Below, one piece after another: positions 43,970 through 53,167 of a DNA stretch of 64,000 bases (position 1 is its first letter; each line of letters starts with the position of its first letter). Source of the DNA: Streptomyces sp. MNU76 (GTDB lineage: Bacteria; Actinomycetota; Actinomycetes; Streptomycetales; Streptomycetaceae); assembly GCF_020982545.1 (NCBI RefSeq), contig NZ_JAJKLK010000003.1, positions 124,001 to 188,000 of the forward strand, in the 5' to 3' direction. The notes beneath the pieces were generated by a model. The model worked only from the letters and a program-made list of their open reading frames with translations. It was not told the DNA's origin and made no database searches. The position numbers and the translations under genes were made by a program.

Positions 43970-45312
43970 GCACCCTCGCCAACCAACTCGCCGCCGCGGA
44001 ACGGGAGCAGGTCGCCCGCGCCATCCGTCTCCTGCTGGCCAGGCCCCTGCTGACCGAGGCCACCGACCCGGCCGGCTTCGAACTGGTACGCCGCCGTCGC
44101 GAGCCGCTGGCCCAGTGGTTCGACTACACCTGCGGCTGGAGCCTGGTGGTGGAACCGCGCCGCGGCTACGCCCGCCTCACCAAGGTCCGCGCCGACCCGG
44201 ACGGCACCCGGCCGGCCCGCAGGGCCCGTTCCGGCCGGGCCCCGTTCGACCGCCGGCGTTACGTACTGCTGTGCGTGACCGCCGCAGAGCTGCTGTCCAT
44301 GCCGATGACGACCATCGGCATGCTCGCCGACCGTGTCGTGCAGGCCACGTCGGCCGACCGGGCGCTGCCCGCGTTCGACCCGGTGCACAAGCCGGAGCGA
44401 ATGGCGTTCGTCGACGTCCTGAAACTGCTGGAGTCGTACGACGTGCTGCGCGCGGTCGACGGGACCACCGAGGCGTACGTCGAGTCGGCCGAGGCGAAGG
44501 TCCTCTACCGGGTGGACACCACGCTGCTGATGCGGCTGCCCGCCGCGCCCGTCGGCGCCTCCCGGCTCGCCGTACCCCCGGACGAGGTGCCCGCGCGGTT
44601 CGGGGAACTCCTCACCGGTCTGGTGCGCGAGCGCCGTTACGGCGGCGCGGTCACCGACGGCGCGGTGGACGAGGCGCACGGCGAGCGGGCCGCCACGGAC
44701 GCGCAACGCAACCTGAGGCTGCGCCACTCGGTGCTGCGCCGCCTCTTCGACGACCCCGTGCTGTACCGGACGGACCTGACCGACGACGAGCTGGCGTACG
44801 TCACCTCCCTGACCGGTCGCCAGATCCTGCGCCGCTCGGTCGAGCAGGCCGGTTTCCTGCTGGAGGAACGAGCCGAGGGCTTCCTGCTCGTGGACCCGGA
44901 CGGGCTGGCCACCGATGTCCGCTTCCCCGACGACACGTCCACCGCCCGGGTCGCCGCGCTGCTCCTCCTGGAGCCGCTGTGCGCCGCGCCCGCCGGGCTG
45001 CTGCCCGAGCAGCTCGCCGAGGCCGGAGCGGATCTGCTGCGGCGCTTCCCGCGGTGGGCCAGGGCGTACCAGTCCGAGGACGGCGCGGCCCGGCTGTCCG
45101 ACGACGCCGTACGCGTCCTTCGTGACGTCGGCCTGGCCCGCCTGGCCGGGGGGCGGGCCGTCGCGTGCCCGGCCGCATACCGCTACCGCCTGACACGGAC
45201 GACGAGTCCGGGCCGGGACGACGAACCCGGACCGGCGTGGGACGCCACCTCCCCCCGGGCGGCAGTCGGCACGGCTGCCGAGGGCGTCGCCGCAGAAGGA
45301 GACGAGCAGTGA
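43966..45312 (+). CDS. jetB: Wadjet type II protein JetB (TIGR02678/DUF2398 KITE-like)
   Basis: 448 residues, ATG 43966 overlapping the jetA stop (ATGA). Conserved family features: LAAAEREQVARAIRLLLARPLLT, FDYTCGWSLVVEPRRGYARLTKVR, RRRYVLLCVTAAELLSMPMTTIGMLADRV, then KPERMAFVDVLKLLESYDVLRAVDG, and NLRLRHSVLRRLFDDPVLYRTDLTDDELAYV. JetB is the KITE-type subunit (tandem winged helices) binding the JetA kleisin. The C-terminal ~40 residues are low-complexity. Coupled to jetC by a 4-bp overlap. Confidence 0.93.
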   Translation: MSTLANQLAAAEREQVARAIRLLLARPLLTEATDPAGFELVRRRREPLAQWFDYTCGWSLVVEPRRGYARLTKVRADPDGTRPARRARSGRAPFDRRRYVLLCVTAAELLSMPMTTIGMLADRVVQATSADRALPAFDPVHKPERMAFVDVLKLLESYDVLRAVDGTTEAYVESAEAKVLYRVDTTLLMRLPAAPVGASRLAVPPDEVPARFGELLTGLVRERRYGGAVTDGAVDEAHGERAATDAQRNLRLRHSVLRRLFDDPVLYRTDLTDDELAYVTSLTGRQILRRSVEQAGFLLEERAEGFLLVDPDGLATDVRFPDDTSTARVAALLLLEPLCAAPAGLLPEQLAEAGADLLRRFPRWARAYQSEDGAARLSDDAVRVLRDVGLARLAGGRAVACPAAYRYRLTRTTSPGRDDEPGPAWDATSPRAAVGTAAEGVAAEGDEQ

Positions 45313-48300
45313 GCGTGACCGAGCTTCCCTTCCCCCGGAGGTCGGAGCCCACCGGACCGGCCGTGGCAGGGGCCGCCCGAGCGGCGGACGCCACCGGCAG
45401 CCGCTGGCAGCCCCACCGCGCCGGCATTCTCAACGTCTGGCGCTACTACGACGAGACGTTCACCTTCCACCAGGGCCGCCTGCTGCTGCGCGGCCAGAAC
45501 GGTTCGGGCAAGTCCAAGGCCCTGGAACTGCTGCTGCCGTTCCTCTTCGACGCCAGCCTCCGCCCCAACCGCCTGTCCACGTTCGGCGGTTCGGAACGCA
45601 CCATGCACTGGAACCTGCTGGGCGAGGGCGCCTCCGGCAAGACCCGCGTCGGATACGTGTGGATGGAGTTCCGCCGCGTCGGCGACGACGGCACCGAGCG
45701 GTGGTTCGGCTGCGGGGCGCGCCTGCAGGCGAGCGTGCACACCAGCGCGGTACACGCCGACTACTTCACCACCGGCTCCAGGATCGCCCGTCCCGGCGGT
45801 GTGCTCCTCGTCAACGAGGCGGGACAGCCACTGACCCGGGCCGCCCTCGCCGAAGCCCTGCGCGACCGCGGCGACGTCCATGCCTCGGCCACCGACTACC
45901 GCACGGCCGTACGGCGTGAACTCTTCGCGGGGATGGGGGAGCAGCGTTACGAGTCGCTGCTGTCGGCGCTGCTCCAGCTGCGTCAGCCCAAACTGTCGGA
46001 GCGGCTCGACCCGTCCCTGCTCTCCACCCTGCTGTCGCGTGCCCTGCCCCCGCTGGGCGAGGGGGAGATCGCCGAACTCGCCGAGGGCTTCGAACGGCTC
46101 GACCGGCAGCGCGAACACCTCAGACGGCTCGACGACGAGGTGACGGCCGCCGAGACCGTCGCGTCCCGGCAGCGTGCCTACGCGCGGCGCGTCCTGCGCG
46201 CGAGTTCCGCCGCGCTCATCTCGGCCACCACCGAGATGGACGACCTCACCCGCGTCGCCCGGAAGAGCGCCGAGAAACTCCGACAGGCGCTGGCGGAACG
46301 CGAGTCGGCCCAGGCCCGGCGCGAGGAACAGGAACTGCGCGCCCATGCCCTGGAGGAGACCGTCGAGGGCCTGCGCGAGAGCGACGCGTACCGGCAGGGC
46401 GAGGAACTCGACCGGCTCCGCCGCCGCACCGAAGACGTGGCTGCCGCCGCCGAGCGGCAGCGATCCGCCGCCCGGGCCGCTCAGGCCGGGTCGGAGAAGG
46501 ACCAGCGGCACGCCGACGAGGCGGCGGACCAGGCCCGCACACTCGGCGAGCACGCGCGCGAAGCCGCCGGGGAAGCACACAGGGCGGCTCGGGCAGCAGG
46601 GCTGGAGTCCATCCACCACGAGGTGAGGACGGTCCTCGACGCGGCGGATCCCGCGGTGGCCCTCCCCCACGGCACGGGACGCGACCAGGGCGGCGTCCCG
46701 CGCACGACGGCCGAGAACGGCGCGCGACAAGCCCGTCGGCTGCTGCGCGGCGCGGACACCGCCCGACGGCAGCAGGTCACCCTCGTCACCGAGGCGATCG
46801 ACGAGCATGACCGCGCCGTACGCGACCGAGGCGCCGCCGAGGAACTGCTGGACCAGGCCCGCACCCGCCTCGCGGAGGCGATCGCCCGGCGGGACGAGGC
46901 GTCCGCCGCCTGGGACGACGCCCTCGCCGCACAGGTGGAGCGCCTCCTCGCCTGGGCCGAGGACTGCACGGAACTGCGCATCACCGACCTCGACGCACTC
47001 GCCGCCGCAGCAGCGGCTCAGGCCGAGGTCACGGCCCTGACCGAAGCCGCCGCGCGCCCGCTGGCACAGGAGATCGCCGAGGCGGAGGCCACCACCCGGG
47101 CCGCACGCCAGGGCCTGCGGGACGAGCGGAGCCGGCTGGAGGAGAAGCTACGACGGCTGATCGGTGAGACCGACCTGCCGCCCGTGCCCCCGCCCACCCG
47201 CACCGCCGTCCGTACGGCGACGGCGGGCACCCCTGTGGCGCGTGGTCGCCTTCCGCGAAGGCGTCCCGCTCCCCGTCCAGTCCGCGGTGGAGGCCGCACT
47301 GGAGGCGTCGGGTCTCCTGGACGCCTGGGTCAGTCCCTACGACGGACTCACGCTGCCGGGTCACGACACCCGCGCCGAGGCCGCCCTGGCCGCGACCGCC
47401 CCGGGGCCCAGCCTGCTGGAGGTGCTGAGGCCCGAGGAGGACCTCCCCGTCCCGGTCGACACCGTGACCCGCATCCTCGCCGGCATCGCCTACGGACCCA
47501 CTCTGCCGGGCGGGCACTCCGCGGCCGTCTCCGCCGACGGCGCCTGGCGACTCGCGCTCGCCACCGGTACCTGGAGCAAGCCGGAGCCGGCCCACATCGG
47601 CGCCCTGGCACGTCAGCGTGCCCGGCAGCGCATGATCGGCGAACTGACCGACCGCATCGGCGAGACGAACGCCTCCCTCGCCGCACTCGACGACCGGCTG
47701 CGCGGCCTCGCCGCCCGCCGCGCCCGGCTGGACGCCGACCGCGCCGCCCGCCCCGACCACCGGGAACTCGACGTCCGACGGCGTGACCGGGAGCGCGCGG
47801 AGGACACCGTGGCGGCTCGGGACGACGCCGTGCGTGACGTCGCCGGACGTCTGGCGCGGTGCGAGAGGGAGGTGGCGGGCGCGCTGCGCACGCTCGACCG
47901 CAGAGCCGCCGAACACGGACTGCCCACCGACCGCGCCCGGTTGCGTACGCTCTCCGACGCCATCGACAGGTTCCGGGACACCGCCGACAACTGGGTGGAC
48001 GCCCGGCTCGCCGCGACCGCCGCCGCCGACCGGGCCCGCCAGCGGGCCGCCCAGGCGGACCGATCGCGCCGGACCGCCGAGGAACGCGCCGAGGACGCGG
48101 CCGCCGCCGAAGCGGAGGCAACGGGGCTGAAAGCGCGTCTGGAGGCAGTGGAAGCCACCGTCGGCGCGGACTACCGGCAGATCGTCGCACGCGTCGCAGA
48201 GGCGCGCACCGAGCTGCGTCGCTGCCGTGAGGAGGCCGGCCGGGCCGCCGAACTCCTGCTGCGTCTGGAAGGACAGGTCGGAGAACTGCGGGCCACCAGC

Positions 48301-49449
48301 GGCCAGGACGCCGAACGCCGGGAACAGGCCGTTGCGACCCGGGACTCAGCGGCGCACCGGTTCCGGCACCTGTGCCTGGCCGGGCTGGCCGAGGACGCCG
48401 GCATCACACCGGCACTCGACGCCGGGGACGGCACCAAGGCCACCCTGGAGGCCGCCCGCGCCACGGCGGCGAAGTGGCCGGACCTCCCGCACGCCCCACG
48501 CAACCTGGGCGACGCCGCGACCCGCCTGTCCGAGGCGGTCCACGAGGCCCGCCAGCGTCTCGGCACCCGCGCCGACCTGGACCTGGAACCGGACGACGAC
48601 ATCCAGCTCTTCACCGCCACCCTGGACGGCGTACGGGTGGGGGCGGCGGGTCTGCTCGGCACGCTCACCGAGGAACGCGACCGCAGCCGGGACGACATCA
48701 CGACCGCCGAGCGGCGCCTGTTCGACCAGATCCTCACCGGCGACATCCGCCGCCACCTCGCGGCCCGCATCCGCCAGGCCGGTGAACTCGTCGACCGCAT
48801 GAACGGGCACCTGGAGCGGGTCCGCACCGCCTCCAACGTCGCCGTCCAACTCGTCTGGGACGTCCGCCCGGACCTTCCGGACAGCACCCGCACCGCCCGC
48901 CAGCTGCTGCTCAAGGACCCCGGCCGGGTCACCGAGAGCGACCGGGAGGCCCTGCACGTCTTCTTCCGCGCCCGTATCGAGGAGGCCAAGGGCAGTGAGA
49001 CGGCCGCGAGTTGGGAGGAACAGCTCGGTGAGGTGCTCGACTACACCGCCTGGCACCGCTTCACCGTCCGCCTCGACCGGGCGAACGGAAGCGGCTGGCA
49101 GCCGCTGACCAAGAAGCTGCACGGCGCGCTCTCCGGCGGAGAGAAGGCCATCGCACTGCACCTGCCCCTCTTCGCCGCCGTCGCCGCCCACTACGAGGCC
49201 GTGCCCCTGGCCCCCCGGCCGATCCTGCTCGACGAGGTCTTCGTCGGTGTCGACACCGTCAACCGCGGGCAGGTCTTCGCGCTGCTCACCGCCCTCGACC
49301 TGGACCTCATGGTCACCTCCGACCACGAATGGTGCACCTACGGCGAACTGCCCGGCATCGCCGTCCACCAACTCCTCACCGGCGGGGACGACGACGCGGT
49401 CACCAGCGCCCGCTTCGTCTGGAACGGCAGCGACCTGGAGGCGGGATGA
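45309..49449 (+). CDS. jetC: Wadjet type II SMC ATPase JetC (TIGR02680), one-base frameshift near 47225-47233
   Basis: GTG 45309 in the jetB stop. N-terminal head: RWQPHRAGILNVWRYYDETFTFHQGRLLLRGQNGSGKSKALELLLPFLFD, Walker A at residues 62-69. Long Ala/Arg/Glu-rich coiled coil follows. Around residue 641 the frame switches: coding continues as LWRVVAFREGVPLPVQSAVEAALEASGLLDAWVSPYDGL in the next phase, needing removal of one base in the GGG/CCCC tract at 47224-47233. The second coiled coil then leads to the C-terminal head: KKLHGALSGGEKAIALHLPLFAAVAAHY (signature) and LAPRPILLDEVFVGVDTVNRGQVF (Walker B). Restored length is ~1379 residues, normal for TIGR02680. JetC is the SMC motor that extrudes plasmid DNA. 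Confidence 0.92.
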
Positions 49450-50738
49450 CCAGCGCCGAAGCCGCGATCCCCCCGGAACCGGCCCCGGGCGATGCCACTC
49501 TGCGCCGCCCGGAACTGCGCCCCCTCTGGGACACGCTCCACAGCCGCCTCTCCTCCGGCCGCCCCGTCACACGGGTGCGCCTCGGACCGCTCGACGACCC
49601 CCAGCGCGAGGCGCTCGCCGACCTCCTCGGCCTCGACCGCCTGCCGGACGCACGCCCCTCCGTCCCCCTGACCCGCCTGGAGGAGGCCGTCACCGAACTC
49701 ACCGGCCGCACGGTACGAGAAGTCGTCACCACACTCGTCGGCCCTCTCGGCGACAGAGCCGGAGAGCGGCGCCGCCAGAGGGACGAGCGGGCCGAGCTGT
49801 GGACCTGGCTGGCCGAGCACGAGACGGTGAGGGCCCAGCCGGCGCTCTCCGACTGGGCCGCCACCTGCCGGGCGGCCGGCGTGGTCGCCGGCTCGGTGGA
49901 GCACACCCGTACGCTGCTCACGGACGCGCTCAAGGTGCTCGCCGAACTGCCCGGCCAGGCAGAACCCCTGCCCGTCTTCGCCGCCCGGGTCCTGAGCGGC
50001 CGGACGCACGCACTCGACGACGGCACACCCCTGTCCGCACTCGTCCTGCGCGCCCTGGCGACCCTGTACGACACCCTCCCGCCGCAGTCCGCCGCGCAGC
50101 GGCGTGCCCTGTGGACCCGCGCGGGAGTCGCCGACGACGAGCTGTCCGCCACTGTCCTCGTCGGCGGACTGCGTCCGGCCGGTGACGGCCTGCTCGCCCG
50201 GGTGGCCACAGCGTGCGCGGAGGCCGGCCAGGCCGCCTGTCTGACCCTCGCCCACGTCCGTCACCCGGGCGAGTTCACCCTTTCCGAGGCCCCTGTACCC
50301 GTCGTCCACGTCGTGGAGAACCCCAGCGTCCTGGCCCTGGCCCTACGCCGCTTCGGGCCCTGCTGCCCGCCGCTCGTCTGTACGTCCGGCTGGCCCAACA
50401 GCGCCGCGATCCAGCTCCTGCGCATGCTCGCGGACCACGGCGCGGCGCTTCGCTACCACGGCGACTTCGACGGAGAAGGCGTCCGCATCGCCGCGTATGT
50501 CCTGGACAAGACGCCGGCGCGTCCCTGGCGCATGACGGCCGCGGACTATCGTGCCGCGGTCGCCCTCTACCCACGCGGTCCTCAGCCGGGACGCATCACC
50601 GAAGCGCCCTGGGATCTCGACCTGGCCGAGGCCATGGCGGAGCACGGCATCGCCGTGGTCGAGGAACTGGTGGCGGAAGTGTTGTTGAAGGATCTCGCTG
50701 GTACGGCTCAGCAGAGGCGTCGCCCTGGCTGGTCGTGA
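49446..50738 (+). CDS. jetD: Wadjet type II nuclease JetD (TIGR02679/DUF2399, Toprim-like)
   Basis: 430 residues, ATG 49446 overlapping the jetC stop by 4 bp. N-terminal region with LRRPELRPLWDTLHSRLSSGRPVTRVRLGPLDDPQREALADLLGLD is the TIGR02679 arm. The C-terminal DUF2399/Toprim-like domain carries the metal-binding residues: VVHVVENPSVLALALRRFGP (Glu) and the acidic motif LRYHGDFDGEGVRIAAYVLDKTPARPWRM (DFDGEG). JetD cleaves the closed circular plasmid that the JetABC motor has compacted. Nothing truncates it. Confidence 0.92.
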   Translation: MTSAEAAIPPEPAPGDATLRRPELRPLWDTLHSRLSSGRPVTRVRLGPLDDPQREALADLLGLDRLPDARPSVPLTRLEEAVTELTGRTVREVVTTLVGPLGDRAGERRRQRDERAELWTWLAEHETVRAQPALSDWAATCRAAGVVAGSVEHTRTLLTDALKVLAELPGQAEPLPVFAARVLSGRTHALDDGTPLSALVLRALATLYDTLPPQSAAQRRALWTRAGVADDELSATVLVGGLRPAGDGLLARVATACAEAGQAACLTLAHVRHPGEFTLSEAPVPVVHVVENPSVLALALRRFGPCCPPLVCTSGWPNSAAIQLLRMLADHGAALRYHGDFDGEGVRIAAYVLDKTPARPWRMTAADYRAAVALYPRGPQPGRITEAPWDLDLAEAMAEHGIAVVEELVAEVLLKDLAGTAQQRRRPGWS

Positions 50739-50826
50739 CGCTCCTTTGACGCTACGAGGGTACGAGCGGCCGTTCGGATCCTCCTGGCCTCCGGCTTCTC
50801 GGAGGGGTGAGGAGCAGACCGGGCTC

Positions 50827-50970
50827 GGGGAGCGGGCGTGGCGGGAGGTGCGAGGGCGGCGTATCGGCCTGATCCCGCAGGACCCAGGTGTCAGCCTCGA
50901 CCCGGTCGAGCAGGTCGGCGCGCAGGTCGCCGAGGTGCTCCGGGTGCACCTCCTGGCCAGTCACGGGACG
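50827..50970 (+). pseudogene. Fragment of an OppD/DppD-type ABC ATPase
   Basis: About 48 codons read LGERAWREVRGRRIGLIPQDPGVSLDPVEQVGAQVAEVLRVHLL, which is the Q-loop region of dipeptide/oligopeptide ABC ATPases. Walker A, signature and Walker B are absent, and flanking sequence is not coding. It lies ~90 bp after jetD, evidence that DNA was inserted or deleted next to the Wadjet operon. Confidence 0.75.
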
Positions 50971-51257
50971 CCCCCGCCCGAGCCGTCGCTCTCCTCGGAA
51001 GAGGCAGGGGCCGCCGGCAGGTCTGACGGACTTGGCCGAAGGCGCGTCGACATTCTCGGGCAGGGCCGTTCGGCCCTTGTCGCCGGTTGCGCGTACTGAC
51101 TTCACTGATCCTGCGGTTCCGCCCGTGCGCCGACGCTTTGGATCCCGCCTGTGGGCTTGGTCTTGCGGCACCGCTCATGAGCGAGGCGGGCGGGGCCGTG
51201 CAGTGCGTGGACGAACGGCAGAGCGAGAGCACCGTACGACGGGAGGTGAGCGGAGAG

Positions 51258-51847
51258 ATGATCTTGGCGGTCGGGCACGCCGACCTCGCTTCGCACACGC
51301 TGAAGCTGGTGGAGGCCGAGTTGCGGGCGGTGCTGGATCGCCTGCCCGAGCGGGTGCCGGGGCTGGTGCGCGTGGGGGCGGGGTGCCGGTGGCGTTCAGC
51401 CGGGCGGTGCGGGCGGCGGGTCGGGAACTCGTCGTGGTGATTCCCACTCAGGGGATGGTGCCGGCGTTGCTGCCGCAGCGTGACCGGGCGGCGACCGGTG
51501 GGGTGCTGGTCCTCGCCCAGCAGGTGCGTCTGCTGGCGTACGACCCGGCGGACCGGGACGCGTGTATCGGCGAGGACGAGCGGATGATCGCGGGATGTCG
51601 TCAGCTGCTTGCCGTGTGGGACGGCTCGCCGTCCAACGGCCGTGATGCCACCGCGCATCTGGTGGCATACGCCCGCGCCCACGGCGTTCCGGTCGAGGTC
51701 GTGTGGCCAAAGGGGGCAGCCCGCGGGGCCGTCCCCGGCGTACCGGAGCCGGCCAACGGCCGTGCTCCGCGCGGCGGCAGCGACGTGTCGACCACTGTGG
51801 GCCCCCGGCCCACCCCGAACAGGGCCAAGGCGGAACAAACCCGATGA
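51258..51847 (+). CDS. SLOG-like nucleotide-binding fold protein, one-base frameshift at 51380-51383
   Basis: ATG 51258 (GGAGAG upstream) reads MILAVGHADLASHTLKLVEAELRAVLDRLPERVPGLVRVGAG. After the G run at 51380-51383 the protein continues one phase over: VPVAFSRAVRAAGRELVVVIPTQGMVPALLPQRDRAATGGVLVLAQQVRLLAYDPADRDACIGEDERMIAGCRQLLAVWDGSPSNGRDATAHLVAYARAHGVPVEVVWP. One additional G repairs it to ~196 residues. The Rossmann-like ending (WDGxPxxGxxxTAHxVAYAR...PVxVVWP) resembles SLOG/DprA-like sensors used in immune systems. Function not assigned. Its stop overlaps the VKOR gene start (ATGA). Confidence 0.7.
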
Positions 51848-52509
51848 CCGGCACCACCACGACCGTGCACCATCTCACCACTGCGACTCAGGGGGGCGGA
51901 GACGAGCGGGAGATCACGTCGGCGAGCACGAGCGGGGCCGGGCGGGCTTTCGCCTGGCTGCTGATCGTGTCCGGCGCCCTTGGCGTCCTCGCCTCCTTCG
52001 TCATCACCATCGACAAGTTCCAGCTCCTTGCGGACCCCGACTTCTCGCCCTCGTGCAACCTCAGCCCGGTCCTGTCGTGTGCGAACGTCATGAAGAGCGA
52101 CCAGGCTTCCGTGTTCGGCTTCCCCAACCCGCTGCTCGGCCTGCTCTCGTACCCGGTGGTCGTCGCGATCGGCGCGGCACTGCTGGCCGGGGCCCGCTTC
52201 CGCCGCTGGTTCTGGCTCGGGTTGAACGCCGGCACGTTGTTCGGCGCAGGGTTCTGTATGTGGCTGATGACGCAGGCGCTGTACGAGATCGGCGCGCTGT
52301 GCCTGTGGTGCTGCCTGGCATGGGCGGCCACCGTCGCGATGTTCTGGTACGTCACCGCGCACAACCTGCGGCACGGGATCATCCGTGCGCCCCGCGTGCT
52401 GGTGGCCGGGGTGCTGGAGTTCCACTGGGCGGTACCGGTCACCTGGTACCTGAGCATCGTGATGCTGATCGTCACCCGTTTCTGGGACTACTGGCAGACC
52501 CTGCTCTGA
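51844..52509 (+). CDS. Vitamin K epoxide reductase (VKOR) family thiol oxidoreductase
   Basis: 221 residues, ATG 51844, in the upstream stop. Four to five TM helices: AFAWLLIVSGALGVLASFVIT, LGLLSYPVVVAIGAALL, LNAGTLFGAGFCMWLMT, CLAWAATVAMFWYVT, VLEFHWAVPVTWYLSIVML. The redox centres are the extracytoplasmic loop CNLSPVLSCANVMKS (shuttle cysteines) and CLWCCLAW (CxxC active site). It should reoxidise a DsbA-like partner for periplasmic/extracellular disulfide formation using quinone. Adjacent to an unrelated SLOG-like gene, which is an odd pairing. Confidence 0.9.
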   Translation: MTGTTTTVHHLTTATQGGGDEREITSASTSGAGRAFAWLLIVSGALGVLASFVITIDKFQLLADPDFSPSCNLSPVLSCANVMKSDQASVFGFPNPLLGLLSYPVVVAIGAALLAGARFRRWFWLGLNAGTLFGAGFCMWLMTQALYEIGALCLWCCLAWAATVAMFWYVTAHNLRHGIIRAPRVLVAGVLEFHWAVPVTWYLSIVMLIVTRFWDYWQTLL

Positions 52510-52597
52510 GCCAGCGGGCCCCCGCACGACCACGCTCGGCGGGTGGGCGGGCGCGGAGGTTCGTAGGCCCGCGACCGGGAGCGCACCCCCGGGCCGG

Positions 52598-52903
52598 GTG
52601 ATGACGCCGTCGCGGGAACGTGCGAGCGGAGGCATTTCCGCCGGTTCGGTTCACCTGCCGCGTTCCGGCCACACGTGGCGGCCGTACTCCGTCGCCTGCG
52701 CGCCCCGTCCGGACGGGGCGCTGGAGTTCCATGTCCGCTCCACCGGCCCAGGTGGGGTGAGTGAGGCACTGGTGGCGCGCACCCGCGTCGGCGACCCGCT
52801 GCGTCGGGGACCCGCGCTGGGGGAGTTCGAGGCCCCGGCCCAGGTTCGTGACGGCGTCGAGGAGGCTGTGCATCCGGTCCGGCACGTCGAGCCGAAGCCG
52901 TGA
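52598..52903 (+). pseudogene. Fragment of a flavohemoprotein-type FAD reductase domain
   Basis: The run SGHTWRPYSVACAPRPDGALEFHVRSTGPGGVSEALVARTRVGDPLRRGPALGE is the FAD-binding RPYS-motif region of flavohemoproteins/nitric oxide dioxygenases. Globin and NADH-binding parts are absent and the flanks are not related. Together with the OppD and LysR fragments it shows this part of the window is a deletion-scarred region. The rest of 52510-53167 holds nothing I can support. Confidence 0.75.
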
Positions 52904-53167
52904 CGACGCTGCGGTCGGGGGTGGTGATTCGGCCTTTCCACCCGCTCGTGGACCGGTCGGTGCTCAGCAGCGTACGACCGGCGTGCGGGGCGATGCGCGC
53001 CGCGCCGCTCAGCGACGCGAAGTGGGGACGTTGGACCCCTGCGCAGGGTCCTGGGAGGGGCCCTTCGGCCCTATCCGGACCCGGTACCCCACCGCCGATC
53101 ATGAGGCGGCGACAAGCAAGAGCCAGGTGAACATCCCGCACCACGGCATTTCCGGCTCGTCGACGAC

